Shown here: positions 45,500 to 55,002 of the stretch, piece by piece
Numbering within the stretch: position 1 is the stretch's first letter
Layout: the number at the start of each line of letters is the position of its first letter
Assembly: GCA_009268125.1 (NCBI GenBank)
Contig: WBOU01000018.1
Coordinates: 62,001 to 126,000, forward strand
From: Chloroflexia bacterium SDU3-3
GTDB taxonomy: Bacteria > Chloroflexota > Chloroflexia > Chloroflexales > Roseiflexaceae
Reading direction: 5' to 3'
Length of the DNA: 64,000 nucleotides
The notes under the pieces: generated by a model
What the model was told of the DNA's origin: nothing
The model's input: only the letters and a program-made list of their open reading frames with translations
Databases searched by the model: none
Made by a program: the position numbers and the translations under genes

Positions 45500-47752
45500 A
45501 TGATCTCGCGATTTCGCTCTTGGCTCTCTGCTTCACCATCTGCCGTCGGCCCTCGCTCTCGCGCCACAGCGGCGCTGGCGCTCTCGGCAGGTGCGCTGGC
45601 CACCCTTTGGTCGCTGCTCGGCTGGCCGCCCTTCGCTGCCCGCTCTCCGCTGGCGCTGCTGTGGGCGCTGGCTGTGGCCCTGCTGGCGGGCGTGGCGCTG
45701 CGGCAGGGGCGGGCCGCGCGGCGCGATCTGTTCGACAGCGAGAATCGGCTGCGCGTGCTGCTGGCCCGCAGCGCCGAGGTGCTGGTGGTGGTCGACCGGC
45801 GCGGCCTGGTGACATTTACTAGCCCCGCCGCCGATCGGCTGCTGGGCCGCCCGGTGCTGGGCCTGCAGTCGCTGGACTTCATCCACCCCGAGGACCGCAC
45901 CCGCTTCACTACCCTGCTAGCCGCACTGGCCGAATCTACCGAGGCCTCGCTTGCCGAGCTGTGCCAGGTGCGCGCCGCCAACGCGCACGGCTCGTGGTGC
46001 TGCACCGAGGTCACGGGCGCGAGCGCGCTGGCCGAGCCGGGGGTGGGCGGCATCATCCTCAGCTTCCACGACCCCAGCCAGCAGCGCGCGGTCGAGCGGG
46101 CATTTCGCGAGAGCGAGCAGCGCTACGCCGCCGTGGTGGAGGCCATCGCCGAGGGTGTGATAGCGATCGACGCCAGCGGGCGGGTGGTGCTGTGCAACGC
46201 CAGCGCCGCCGCGATCTTTGGCTCGACGGTGGATCTGGTGCTGTCCTGCAAGATTGAGTCGGCCCCGCCGCTGCTGTTCGACATGGCGGGTCGCCCGCTG
46301 GGCCTCGACGACTTCCCTGCGCTGGCGACCCTGCGCACCGGCCAGCCGATCTGCCAGTTTCTGTGCCGCTTCCAGCGGCCTGGGCACGATGCCCGGGTGT
46401 TTTCGGTCAGCACTCAGCCGATCGTGCGCCCCGGCGAGCCGCTGCCCTACATGGTGGTCTGCTCGATCAGCGATATCACCGACACGCGCGCGGCCAGCGA
46501 GGCGCTGCGGCTGCACGCCAGCCGCCTGGAGTTCCTGCGCCAGATCGACCGCGCCATCCTCTCGGCGCTGCAGCCCGAGGCCCTGGCGCACACGGTGCTG
46601 GACCAGATCCGCAGCTCGGTGCGCTGCGAGCGGGCGGCGGTCGCGCTCATCCACCCCGACCAGCGCGAGCTGCAGATCCTGGCCATCTCCGCCGATGCCC
46701 CCGACGACGCCCAGCTAGGCCGCCGGGTCTCGCTTGGTAGCTGCCCGTTTGAGTCAATATTCACCTATGGTATGATTTCGGTCATTGATGACCTGCAGGC
46801 GAGCTACGATGGCGACCCGGCGCTGGCGCATCTGCACGCCGCAGGGTTCCGCAGCTGCATGGCCGTGACTCTGTTTGCGAACAACGAGCTGATCGGCCTG
46901 GTGCACCTCTCCTCGCCGCGCGCCAGCGCTTTCACCCAGGCGCAGGGCGCGCTGGTGGTCGAGCTGGCCAACCATCTCGCGGTCGGCCTGCAGAACGCGC
47001 GCCTGTTCAGCCAGGTGTCGGCGGCCAACCAGCGGCTGCGCTCGCTCTCGCGGCAGCTGATGGGCGCACAGGAATCCGAGCGGCGGCGGATCGCCCGCGA
47101 GCTGCACGACGAGATCGGCCAGGCGCTGGCCCTGATCAAGCTGAACATCCGGGCTTTGCAGCGCATGGAGCTGCCCGAGACCGTGTCGCTGCGCCTAGAG
47201 CAGAGCCTGGGGATCATCGAGGAGACTCTGCTGCGGGTGCGGCAGATGGCGCTCGACCTGCGCCCGGCCATGCTGGATGACCTGGGCCTGGCCTCGGCGC
47301 TGCGCTGGTATGTCGATCAGCAGGCCCGCCTGGCCGAGCTTGAGGCCCGCTTCGACCTGCCCGAGGCCCCGCCGCGCCTGCCCACCGAGATCGAGACGGC
47401 CTGCTTCCGCATGGTGCAGGAGGCCCTGGCCAACACGGTGCGCCACGCCAGCGCTAGCCAAGTCTCCATCCGCCTTGAGCAGAGCGACGACGAGCTGCTG
47501 CTGAGCATCAGCGACGATGGCGTGGGCTTCGACCCCGCGCCGGTGCTGGCCAGCATGCGCCAGGGCGGCAGCGGCGGCCTGCTGAGCATGCACGAGCGTC
47601 TGCTGCTGTGCGATGGCCGCCTTTCAATCGAATCATCCCCAGGGCACGGCACTACGCTGAGCGCCTGGGTTCCGCTACAGGCGGGCGTGACGGCACCCGA
47701 CGCGCCCACGGAGGGGAGACATGGCACCGATTCGCATCCTGCTGGCCGATGA
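45500..47752 (+). CDS. PAS-GAF sensor histidine kinase of the NarL-type (HisKA_3) group
   Basis: Sensor kinase of about 750 residues with coupled downstream regulator. The start is not certain: ATG 45500 (MISRFRSW) is used here, and upstream alternatives are ATG 45470 and GTG 45449. One or two N-terminal membrane helices (ALALSAGALATLWSLL, ALLWALAVALLAGVAL) are followed by two PAS domains (LLARSAEVLVVVDRRGLVTFTSPAADRLLG; VVEAIAEGVIAIDASGRVVLCNASAAAIFG), a GAF domain (about 370-520), and the dimerisation box SERRRIARELHDEIGQALALI with phospho-His. The HATPase end has FRMVQEALANTVRHA, ISDDGVGFDP and GLLSMHERLLL. Its last 32 bases overlap the response-regulator start. Confidence 0.9.
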   Translation: MISRFRSWLSASPSAVGPRSRATAALALSAGALATLWSLLGWPPFAARSPLALLWALAVALLAGVALRQGRAARRDLFDSENRLRVLLARSAEVLVVVDRRGLVTFTSPAADRLLGRPVLGLQSLDFIHPEDRTRFTTLLAALAESTEASLAELCQVRAANAHGSWCCTEVTGASALAEPGVGGIILSFHDPSQQRAVERAFRESEQRYAAVVEAIAEGVIAIDASGRVVLCNASAAAIFGSTVDLVLSCKIESAPPLLFDMAGRPLGLDDFPALATLRTGQPICQFLCRFQRPGHDARVFSVSTQPIVRPGEPLPYMVVCSISDITDTRAASEALRLHASRLEFLRQIDRAILSALQPEALAHTVLDQIRSSVRCERAAVALIHPDQRELQILAISADAPDDAQLGRRVSLGSCPFESIFTYGMISVIDDLQASYDGDPALAHLHAAGFRSCMAVTLFANNELIGLVHLSSPRASAFTQAQGALVVELANHLAVGLQNARLFSQVSAANQRLRSLSRQLMGAQESERRRIARELHDEIGQALALIKLNIRALQRMELPETVSLRLEQSLGIIEETLLRVRQMALDLRPAMLDDLGLASALRWYVDQQARLAELEARFDLPEAPPRLPTEIETACFRMVQEALANTVRHASASQVSIRLEQSDDELLLSISDDGVGFDPAPVLASMRQGGSGGLLSMHERLLLCDGRLSIESSPGHGTTLSAWVPLQAGVTAPDAPTEGRHGTDSHPAGR

Positions 47753-48368
47753 CCATCGGCTGTTCCGCGCCGGGGTGCGCGCGCTGCTGCAGCCGCTGGA
47801 TGATATCGTCATCCTCGGCGAGGCCAGCGATGGCCCGGGCGCGCTGGAGCTGATCGACCGCCTCGGCCCCGATGTGGTGCTGATGGATATCGCCATGGCG
47901 GGCATGAGCGGGCTGGATGTGGCCCAGGCCCTAGTGCGCGCCGCCTCGCCCACCCGCGTGATCTTCCTCTCCATGCACGCCAACGAGGAGTATGTGGTGC
48001 AGGCCCTGCGCGTGGGGGCGGCGGGCTATGTGCTCAAAGATGCCGACACCGTCGAGCTGGAGCTGGCCATCCGCGCCGCCGCTCGTGGCGACATCTACCT
48101 CAGCCCCTTTGTCTCGCGCCAGGTGGTCGAGAGCTATGTCCAGCGCACCCAGCCCGACTCCCCCGCCCCGCTCAGCATCCGCCAGCGCGAGATCCTGCGC
48201 CTGATCGCCGAGGGCCACTCCACCCAGGAGATCGCGCTGCAGCTTGGCCTGAGCGCCAAGACGGTGGAGAAGCACCGCGCCCAGCTGATGGAGCGGCTGG
48301 GCATCTACGATATCGCGGGGCTGGTGCGCTACGCCATCCGCGCGCGGATCATCTCGGTCGATGGATAG
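47721..48368 (+). CDS. NarL/FixJ-family response regulator
   Basis: A 215-residue regulator with GGAGGGGAG before ATG 47721, which lies inside the end of the cognate kinase gene. The receiver domain has ADDHRLFRAGV, the phospho-acceptor Asp in VVLMDIAMAGMSG, Ser in IFLSMHA and Lys in YVLKDADT. The LuxR-type helix-turn-helix reads LSIRQREILRLIAEGHSTQEIALQLGLSAKTVEKHRAQLMERL. The downstream gap contains GTAGGA-AAA-TCCTAC, a plausible binding site. Confidence 0.93.
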   Translation: MAPIRILLADDHRLFRAGVRALLQPLDDIVILGEASDGPGALELIDRLGPDVVLMDIAMAGMSGLDVAQALVRAASPTRVIFLSMHANEEYVVQALRVGAAGYVLKDADTVELELAIRAAARGDIYLSPFVSRQVVESYVQRTQPDSPAPLSIRQREILRLIAEGHSTQEIALQLGLSAKTVEKHRAQLMERLGIYDIAGLVRYAIRARIISVDG

Positions 48369-48371
48369 GCG

Positions 48372-48410
48372 GGTAGGAAATCTGCTACTGCACAGGTAGG
48401 AAAATCCTAC
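48372..48410. promoter_or_regulatory. GTAGGA palindrome, candidate NarL-type operator
   Basis: GTAGGAAAATCCTAC (48396-48410) is a 6-3-6 palindrome, preceded by a related GTAGGAAATCTGCTAC at 48373-48388. Both lie between the response-regulator stop and the start of the hybrid kinase gene. Confidence 0.55.
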
Positions 48411-48480
48411 TAGGCATGGCCAGTCTTCCTGGGCTATCCTTACTGCGAGATGAAGACTAGCGGTATTAGGTATATTCCCT

Positions 48481-50016
48481 ATGATCCACGTACTGATCGT
48501 TGATGACAGCCCGGCATTTCTCGATGTGGCCGCACACGAGATCGGGCGCATCCCCGGCTGCGCTGTCGCCGGGCGCGCCGAGTCCGGGCGGGAAGCGCTG
48601 GCCCGCGTCGCCCAGCTTCACCCCGACCTTGTGCTGCTGGATATTGCCCTGCCCGACATGTCGGGCATCGAGGTGGCCCAGCAGATCAAAAAGCTCCAGC
48701 TGGCCACGCGGGTGGTGCTGGTCTCGCTGTCGAACTCGGCTATCTACCGCGCGACGGGCGAGGCGGTGGGGGCCGACGGCTTCATCCCCAAGGATGAGAT
48801 CGACACGCAGCTGCCCGCGCTGGTGGCGCGCCTGTTCCCCGCCGCCAGCGCCGCGCACGCCCCCGCCGCCACCCCGCCCGTTCCCGAGGAGCTTGGCCCG
48901 ATCTGGGAGGCCAGCCCCTGCGCTATGCTGCTGGCCGACATGCAGGGCGTGGTGGTGGCGCTCAACCCGGCCTGCAAGCGCCTGTGCGGCTACGAGCGCA
49001 GCTCGCTGCGCGGCGCTCCGCTAGAGTCGATCGTGCTTGACCCAGGGCGGGCGCGCACCCTGCGCGACATGCTGGCGGCAGCCCAGCCCAAGGTGCCCAC
49101 CCCGCCGGTCGAGCTGGCCATCCGCCACGCCGATGGCAGCGTGCTGCACGCCGAGGCCCAGGCCTCGCTGCTGTGGCGCGAGCCAGAGTCGCTGGTGCTG
49201 TTCACCCTGCACAACCTGACCGAGCGCAAGTTCCTTGAGGCCAAGCTGCGCCAGCACGAGGACCAGCGCCGCCAGTGGGAGCAGCAGATGCTGGAGACCC
49301 AGAAGCTGGAGCGGCTGGGCCTGCTGACCGGCAGCGTGGCCCACGATTTTAACAACATCCTCACCAGCATCAAGGCCTACGCCGATCTCTCGCTGCTGGA
49401 GCTTCCGCCCGACTCCGACGCCACGCGCGAGTCGCTCAGCGCGATCAGCAGCAGCGCGCGCTACGCCATGAACCTCACGCGCCAACTGCTGAACGCCACC
49501 GGGCGGCGCAAGCAGCAGCGGCTGGCGATCGACCTGAGCCAGTTTGTGCGCGACCTCGACCAGCTGCTGCAGGTGGCCTGCACCAAGAACTGCTCGCTGG
49601 TCTACCACCTGGCCGAGCGCATGCCGCCGATCGAGCTGGACACCGCCCAGCTCATCCAGATCGTGCTGAACTTTGCCGTGAATGCCTGCGAGGCTATCGG
49701 CGAGGATGATGGCACGATCATCATCACCACCGAGGTGCGCGATCTGGCGCGCGAGCAGCTGGGGCGGCTGCTGTTTGGCGGCGGCCTGGCCCCTGGGCGC
49801 TACATCGGGCTGTCGGTGTCCGACACCGGCTGCGGCATGGATGCCGCGACGCTTGAGCGCGTGTTCGAGCCGTTCTTCACCACCAAGGCCCACGGGCGCG
49901 GCCTCGGGCTGGCCTCCACCCAGCACATCGTGCGCGAGATCGGCGGGGCGATGTATGTCGAGAGCGCTCTGGGCAAGGGCACGATCTTCCAGGTGTGGTT
50001 TCCCATCGCGCCGTAG
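48481..50016 (+). CDS. Receiver-PAS-histidine kinase hybrid
   Basis: A 511-residue cytoplasmic kinase with an N-terminal receiver (VLIVDDSPAFLDVA, phospho-acceptor Asp in LVLLDIALPDMSG, Lys in GFIPKDE), a PAS domain (about 140-250; AMLLADMQGVVVALNPACKRLCGYER), and a transmitter. The transmitter has the H box LGLLTGSVAHDFNNILT, N box QIVLNFAVNACEAI, G1 VSDTGCGMD, F box VFEPFFTTK and G2 GRGLGLASTQHIV. The HDFNN box and Phe-Thr-Thr-Lys pattern are those of NtrB-like/PAS kinases. No membrane segment. It probably belongs to the same signalling locus as the NarL-type pair; its output partner is not obvious. A TTAGGTATATTCC stretch upstream may hold the promoter. Confidence 0.88.
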   Translation: MIHVLIVDDSPAFLDVAAHEIGRIPGCAVAGRAESGREALARVAQLHPDLVLLDIALPDMSGIEVAQQIKKLQLATRVVLVSLSNSAIYRATGEAVGADGFIPKDEIDTQLPALVARLFPAASAAHAPAATPPVPEELGPIWEASPCAMLLADMQGVVVALNPACKRLCGYERSSLRGAPLESIVLDPGRARTLRDMLAAAQPKVPTPPVELAIRHADGSVLHAEAQASLLWREPESLVLFTLHNLTERKFLEAKLRQHEDQRRQWEQQMLETQKLERLGLLTGSVAHDFNNILTSIKAYADLSLLELPPDSDATRESLSAISSSARYAMNLTRQLLNATGRRKQQRLAIDLSQFVRDLDQLLQVACTKNCSLVYHLAERMPPIELDTAQLIQIVLNFAVNACEAIGEDDGTIIITTEVRDLAREQLGRLLFGGGLAPGRYIGLSVSDTGCGMDAATLERVFEPFFTTKAHGRGLGLASTQHIVREIGGAMYVESALGKGTIFQVWFPIAP

Positions 50017-50021
50017 CGGTG

Positions 50022-50441
50022 GCGGAACGATCTGCCGTGGTGCTGGAACGATCTGCAGCGGTGCAAGAAGGATCTGCCGTGGTGGTGGAACGATCTGCCG
50101 TGGTGGTGGAACGATCTGCCGTGGTGGTGGAACGATCTGCCGTGGTGGAGAAACGATCTGCAGCGGTGGTGGAACGATCTGCCGTGGTGCTGGAACGATC
50201 TGCAGCGGTGCTGGAACGATCTGCAGCGGTGCAAGAAGGATCCGCCGTGGTGCAAGAAGGATCTGCAGCGGTGCAAGAAGGATCTGCACCAGTGCAAGAA
50301 GGATCTGCAGCGGTGCAAGAAGGATCTGCAGCGGTGCAAGAAGGATCTGCAGCGGTGCAAGAACGATCTGCCGTGGTGCAAGAACGATCTGCCGTGGTGC
50401 AAGAACGATCTGCCGTGGTGCAAGAACGATCTGCCGTGGGG
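50022..50441. repeat. 21-bp minisatellite, about 20 copies
   Basis: Twenty tandem units of 21 bases in two main versions, GAACGATCTGCCGTGGTGGT(G) and AAGGATCTGCAGCGGTGCAA(G), start within six bases of the hybrid kinase stop. All units share GATCTGC. Several frames are open (heptapeptides like ERSAVVQ) but none has start signals. Same period as the array at 3580-3800, different sequence. Confidence 0.9.
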
Positions 50442-50451
50442 CAGTTTTAGC

Positions 50452-50490
50452 AAAAAGGCGGCCTGGGGATTTCGCCCCAGGCCGCCTTTT
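50452..50490. terminator. Bidirectional intrinsic terminator
   Basis: GGCGGCCTGGGG (50457-50468) pairs with CCCCAGGCCGCC (50475-50486), flanked by AAAAA and TTTT, between the minisatellite and the convergent glgP gene. Confidence 0.92.
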
Positions 50491-50504
50491 GCGCTATTGC
50501 TGGG

Positions 50505-53500
50505 CTAGATGCCCAGCGCCGTCGTCACCTCGGCCAGGAACGACTGCTCCTCCAGGCTCATCTTGGTGCCGCCCAGGCCCCAGAACGAGCCTTCGTTGGC
50601 GGCGTTGGCCACACGCTCGCCCACCAGCAGCAGCCAGCGCTTCAGCTCGGCGGCCTGCTGGGCGGTGGCGCGCTGGCCCAGTTGCTCGGCCACCTGGCGG
50701 CAGGCCGCCAGCGCCTCGGCGCGCAGCACCGAGGCGTCGGTGCCCTTCTGCATGCTGATCAGCTGCTCGATCGAGAGCGACTTGCCGGTGCTGCCCTGCA
50801 GCATGGTGCGCAGCAGCGTGTTGGCGGGGAACTTGCGGCCCGCCGAGCGTAGGATGGAGAGGATCATCTCGCCCTCCTGCATGGTGTCGGTCAGGCTGCC
50901 CTCGGTGGTGTGCATCATCGCAATGCCGATCAGGGCGGCGGCGCGGCGGAACTGGTACATGTCCTCGCTGGTGGGCGTGAAGCTGGTGCGCAGCGCGCGG
51001 TTGGCCTGCTCGGCCTCCACCTGCTGCTCGGCCTCGCCCAGCCCAAGCTCGGCCTCCACCGGCGCGATCTTCCAGATCTCATCGCAGTACTGCTGCATCG
51101 AGCGGTCCGACGAGAAGAAGCCGCAGCGGGCCGCGTTGATGATCGACTTGCGCACCCAGCTCTCGCCGTCTCGGTAGGCCTGCTCGGCGACATCTTGGCA
51201 GCGGATGTACGACTCGTAGTCGGCCATCAGCATGTAGGTGTCCTCGTTCAGCAGGTGGTCAACGATCGGGCGGAACAGGCTGCTGTCGCCGTTCGAGAAG
51301 AAGCCGCTGGCGATCTGGTCGATGGCCTGGCGCAGCTCGCCGTTGCGCTCGTAGTAGCCGCGCGGCCAGTAGCCCTTGGCCTTGTGCTCGAACACCTCCT
51401 CGGTGCTCAGGCCGAACAGGAAGAAGTTCTCCTCGCCCACCATGTCGCGGATCTCGACATTCGCGCCATCCAGCGTGCCGGTGGTCAGCGCGCCGTTCAG
51501 GGCGAACTTCATGTTGCTGGTGCCCGAGGCCTCTTTGCCCGCCATCGAGATCTGCTCGGACAGATCGGCGGCGGGGTAGATCTTCTCGGCCAGCGAGACG
51601 TTGTAGTTTGGCAGGAAGACCACCTTGAGCATGCCGCGGATGTCGGGGTCGTTGTTGATGATCTGGGCCACGTTGTTGATCAGCTTGATGATCAGCTTGG
51701 CCATGCGGTAGCCGGGGGCAGCCTTTGCGCCGAAGATCACCACGCGGGGCGTGACGCTGGCCTCGGGGTCGGCCTTGAGCCGATTGTAGAGCGTGATCAC
51801 GTGCAGCAGCTTGAGGTGCTGGCGCTTGTACTCGTGCAGGCGCTTGACCATGATGTCGAAGATCGAGTCGGGGTTGACCAGGATGCCGGTGCGCTGCTGG
51901 ATGATTGCGGCCAGCTCGACCTTGTTGGCCTGCTTGATCCGCCACCACTCGGCGCGGAAGGCCGGGTCGTCGGCCAGCGGCTCCAGCTTGCGCAGCTGGT
52001 CGAGGTCGGTCAGCCACTCGTCGCCAATTGTCTCGCTCAGCAGGCTGGCCAGGCGTGGGTTGGCCAGGCGCATGAAGCGGCGCGGTGTGACGCCGTTGGT
52101 CTTGTTGTTGAACTTGTGGGGCCAGAGGTCGTAGAAGTCGTTGAGCACTGTCTCCTGCAGCAGGCGGGTGTGCAGCGCGGCCACGCCGTTGATCGAGTAG
52201 CTGCCCACGGCGGCTAGGTGGGCCATGCGCACCTGGCGCTCGCCGCCCTCCTCGATGATCGACATGCGGCGCAGGCGGTCGCCGTCGCCGGGGAAGCGGG
52301 CGCGCACCTCGGCCAGGAAGCGCTCGTTGATCTGGTAGATGATCTCTAGGTGGCGCGGCAGCAGGCGCTCGAACAGGCTGACCGACCACTTCTCCAGCGC
52401 CTCGGGCATCAGGGTGTGGCAGGTGTAGGCGAAGGTGCCCTGGGTGATCTTCCAGGCGCGGTCCCAGTCCAGCCCGTGCACATCCACCAGCAGGCGCATC
52501 ATCTCGGCGATGCCGATGGTGGGGTGGGTGTCGTTTAGCTGGATGGCGGCGCGGTCGGGCAGGCGGTCGAAGTCGCCCTGGGCCGCCGGGGCGCGCAGGA
52601 TGTCGGCCAGCGAGCAGGCCACAAAGAAGTACTGCTGCTCCAGGCGCAGCTGCTTGCCCTGCGGGGTCGAGTCCTCGGGGTAGAGCACCTTCGAGATGTT
52701 TTCGGAGCGGGTCTTGTCCTCCACGGCGCGCTCGTAGTCGCCCGCGTTGAACGACTGGAGGTTGAAGGAGTGGTTGGCTTTGGCGCTCCACAGGCGCAGG
52801 GTGTTGACATTGCCGGTGCGGTAGCCGGGCACCATCATGTTGTAGGGCACGCCCAGCACGCTGCGCGCGTGCTTCCAGCGGCGGCGCAGGCGGCCAAACT
52901 CGTCGGTGTAGCTCTCCACCGTGCCGCCGAAGCCGATCTCGATCTCGGTGTCGGGGTGGGGGAACTCCCAGGGGTTGCCGCGCTTGAGCCACTCGTCGGG
53001 GTGCTCGGTCTGCCAGCCGTCCTGGAAGCTCTGCTGGAAGATGCCGTACTCGTAGCGGATGCCGTAGCCGATGCTGGGCATCTTGAGCGTGGCCAGCGAG
53101 TCGAGGAAGCAGGCGGCCAGCCGCCCCAGGCCGCCGTTGCCCAGGCCTGGCTCGGCCTCTTGCGCGGCGATCTCGTCCATGTTCAGGCCCAGCTCGGCCA
53201 TGGCCTGCTTGGCGGTCTCGGTCAGGCCGGTGTTGAGCAGGGCGTTTTCGAGCTGGCGGCCCAGCAGGTACTCGGCGGAGAGGTAGTAGATCGTCTTGGC
53301 GTTTGCCGCCGCGTAGGTGTGCAGCGTCTTCAGCCAGCGCTGGATGAGCCGATCGCGCACCGTGTAGCTGAGCGCCATGTACTGATCGTTCGGCGTGGCG
53401 AAGCTGATGTCTTTGCCCTGCAGGTAGGCTAGGTTGTCCAGAAAGGCGCGCTTGAAGGTATCGACGGTCATACCTGTGCGGGTATGGACCTCACGCTGTG

Positions 53501-53507
53501 CCGTCAT
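50505..53507 (-). CDS. glgP: Glycogen/alpha-glucan phosphorylase with C-terminal extension
   Basis: Releases glucose-1-phosphate from glycogen or maltodextrin. ATG 53507 follows GAGGAGACAGC. Residues 1 to about 830 are a complete GT35 phosphorylase: [75 protein letters not shown] and the PLP lysine in [30 protein letters not shown]. The total is 1000 residues, about 165 longer than usual. The extra C-terminal part (from about 840) is helical, with [20 protein letters not shown], a Gln/Ala-rich middle, and [19 protein letters not shown] near the end. I cannot assign it to a family; it may localise or regulate the enzyme. A TTGCAC-17-TATACT promoter lies at 53606-53634. Confidence 0.93.
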   Translation of the reverse strand: MTAQREVHTRTGMTVDTFKRAFLDNLAYLQGKDISFATPNDQYMALSYTVRDRLIQRWLKTLHTYAAANAKTIYYLSAEYLLGRQLENALLNTGLTETAKQAMAELGLNMDEIAAQEAEPGLGNGGLGRLAACFLDSLATLKMPSIGYGIRYEYGIFQQSFQDGWQTEHPDEWLKRGNPWEFPHPDTEIEIGFGGTVESYTDEFGRLRRRWKHARSVLGVPYNMMVPGYRTGNVNTLRLWSAKANHSFNLQSFNAGDYERAVEDKTRSENISKVLYPEDSTPQGKQLRLEQQYFFVACSLADILRAPAAQGDFDRLPDRAAIQLNDTHPTIGIAEMMRLLVDVHGLDWDRAWKITQGTFAYTCHTLMPEALEKWSVSLFERLLPRHLEIIYQINERFLAEVRARFPGDGDRLRRMSIIEEGGERQVRMAHLAAVGSYSINGVAALHTRLLQETVLNDFYDLWPHKFNNKTNGVTPRRFMRLANPRLASLLSETIGDEWLTDLDQLRKLEPLADDPAFRAEWWRIKQANKVELAAIIQQRTGILVNPDSIFDIMVKRLHEYKRQHLKLLHVITLYNRLKADPEASVTPRVVIFGAKAAPGYRMAKLIIKLINNVAQIINNDPDIRGMLKVVFLPNYNVSLAEKIYPAADLSEQISMAGKEASGTSNMKFALNGALTTGTLDGANVEIRDMVGEENFFLFGLSTEEVFEHKAKGYWPRGYYERNGELRQAIDQIASGFFSNGDSSLFRPIVDHLLNEDTYMLMADYESYIRCQDVAEQAYRDGESWVRKSIINAARCGFFSSDRSMQQYCDEIWKIAPVEAELGLGEAEQQVEAEQANRALRTSFTPTSEDMYQFRRAAALIGIAMMHTTEGSLTDTMQEGEMILSILRSAGRKFPANTLLRTMLQGSTGKSLSIEQLISMQKGTDASVLRAEALAACRQVAEQLGQRATAQQAAELKRWLLLVGERVANAANEGSFWGLGGTKMSLEEQSFLAEVTTALGI

Positions 53508-53605
53508 GCTGTCTCCTCGTAAGCCTAAAGATTCAAACAGATACCGTAGCAGTGCTACGGCAGGTGCTGCGTCGCTATAGGAGCTAAACCGGTTAACCCC
53601 ATACT

Positions 53606-53634
53606 AGTATAGGATGCTTGCTGGTGGCGTGCAA
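53606..53634 (-). promoter_or_regulatory. glgP promoter
   Basis: On the minus strand TTGCAC (53634-53629), a 17-base spacer and TATACT (53611-53606). Start would be near 53600, about 95 bases before the ATG. Confidence 0.6.
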
Positions 53635-53781
53635 CTGGCGCACGGTAGCGAAGCCAAAACCGCCGCGCCTGCGCTGGGCGGGCGTGCGCTTGTGTTATAA
53701 TGCCCGCTTGGTATACCAGGGCAGCAAGGCACCCGATGCTGCCACCCGTACTGTGTATCGTAACACGTTGAGAACGGACGA

Positions 53782-54342
53782 ATGATTACAACAAGCGAAC
53801 TAAAAAAAGGCGTTGTGCTACTTATGGAAGGCGATCTGCTGCGGATCGCCGACTTTCAGCATGTGAAGCAGGGCCGAGGCAGCGCCTACGTGCGCCTGAC
53901 GCTTCGCAACGTGCGCTCGGGCGCGACGGTGACGAAGACTGTGCAGGCGGGCGAGAAGTTTGACACCGCCGATCTGGATGTGCGCAAGGTGCAGTACCTC
54001 TACCGTGAGGGCGACGACTTCTACTTCATGGACAACGAGACCTTCGAGCAGCCGATCGTGCCCGCCGCGATCATCGGCGACGCGGCCAGCTACATCCGCG
54101 AGGATGACACGGTCTCGCTGCTGACATACGAGGGCGAGGTGCTGGACATCTCGCTGCCGCCCAGCGTGGTGCTAGAGGTGGCCGAGACCGAGCCGGGTTA
54201 CAAGGGCGACACCGCCTCGGGCGCTATGAAGCCCGCGATCATGTCCACCGGCCTGCGGGTGATGGTCCCGCTGTTTGTGGGCGTGGGCGAGCAGCTGCGG
54301 GTGGACACGCGCACGGGCGCCTACATCGAGCGCGTCGGCTAG
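53782..54342 (+). CDS. efp: Elongation factor P
   Basis: Helps the ribosome make Pro-Pro bonds. The 186-residue length and three OB/KOW-like domains are normal (N-terminal TTSELKKGVVLLMEGDLLRI; middle VQYLYREGDDFYFMDNETFEQ; C-terminal GYKGDTASGAMKPAIMSTGLRVMVPLFV). The functional loop is KQGRGSAYVR, with Arg32 at the tip instead of the Lys34-type residue. Arg32 forms are rhamnosylated by EarP in some bacteria or act unmodified; no earP is nearby. Gln before the Gly-Arg replaces the common Pro. A TATAAT box (53696-53701) lies upstream. It heads a run with accB, xseA and xseB. Confidence 0.96.
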   Translation: MITTSELKKGVVLLMEGDLLRIADFQHVKQGRGSAYVRLTLRNVRSGATVTKTVQAGEKFDTADLDVRKVQYLYREGDDFYFMDNETFEQPIVPAAIIGDAASYIREDDTVSLLTYEGEVLDISLPPSVVLEVAETEPGYKGDTASGAMKPAIMSTGLRVMVPLFVGVGEQLRVDTRTGAYIERVG

Positions 54343-54429
54343 AGGGCTTGCACAGGGCCAGGGCGCACCGGCTGGCGCGCCCTGGCAGCGCTATTCCGAC
54401 TGTTGTTTTTGAACTTTTGCGGAGCGACC

Positions 54430-54942
54430 ATGACCGACATGCCCCAGGATCAGCAGGGATCAGCCGATGAGTTTGGCCTCGAGGCCGTGCGCGAGCTGCT
54501 GCGCCTGATCAGCGCCACCGATGTGACCGAGATTCAGATCGAGCGCGGCGCGACCAAGCTGCATATCAAACGTGGCCAGCAGGTGGCTGCCGCCCCTGCG
54601 CCCAGCTTCGCCCCCGCACCCAGCTCTACCGCAGCCGCCGCGCCTGCCGCCGCGCCCGCCGCTGGCCACGCCGCGCCTGCTGAATACGAGCCGCCAGCGG
54701 GCAGCTCGACGATCGTATCGCCGATGGTCGGCACCTTCTACTCGGCCAGCACGCCCAAAGACCCCGCGTTTGTGAACGAGGGCGACCTCATCCAGGCGGG
54801 CGATGTGGTGGGTATCGTCGAGGCGATGAAGATTATGAACGAGGTCGATAGCGAGTTCTCGGGCCGGATCGCGCGAATCTTGGTGACGAACGGCCAGCCG
54901 GTCGAGTACGGCCAGCCGCTCATGATCATCGAGCCAGCCTAG
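54430..54942 (+). CDS. accB: Acetyl-CoA carboxylase biotin carboxyl carrier protein
   Basis: Carries biotin for malonyl-CoA formation in fatty acid synthesis. ATG 54430 (MTDMPQDQQGS) follows GCGGAGCGACC. The N-terminal helix (GLEAVRELLRLISATDVTEIQIERG) is typical of AccB, and is followed by an Ala/Pro-rich linker (about 52-85). The biotinyl domain has VSPMVGTFYSASTPKDPAFVNEGD and EAMKIMNEV, with biotin on the Lys. The efp-accB order is common in bacteria; here accC is missing downstream, so it must be encoded elsewhere. Confidence 0.96.
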   Translation: MTDMPQDQQGSADEFGLEAVRELLRLISATDVTEIQIERGATKLHIKRGQQVAAAPAPSFAPAPSSTAAAAPAAAPAAGHAAPAEYEPPAGSSTIVSPMVGTFYSASTPKDPAFVNEGDLIQAGDVVGIVEAMKIMNEVDSEFSGRIARILVTNGQPVEYGQPLMIIEPA

Positions 54943-55002
54943 CCGCACCCCCTATCTACATGCAGGGCGCAGGGCTGCCTGTGCCGCTGCATCTTTTTTT
55001 CT

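Noticed and set aside
49021..50289. Minus-strand frame coding QIVPPPR-type repeats through the 50-kb minisatellite
   Set aside because: Open only because the repeat period is a multiple of three and because it then runs antisense to the hybrid kinase; no start signals.
50022..50441. CRISPR-like array
   Set aside because: Contiguous 21-bp units with no spacers; no cas genes in the window.
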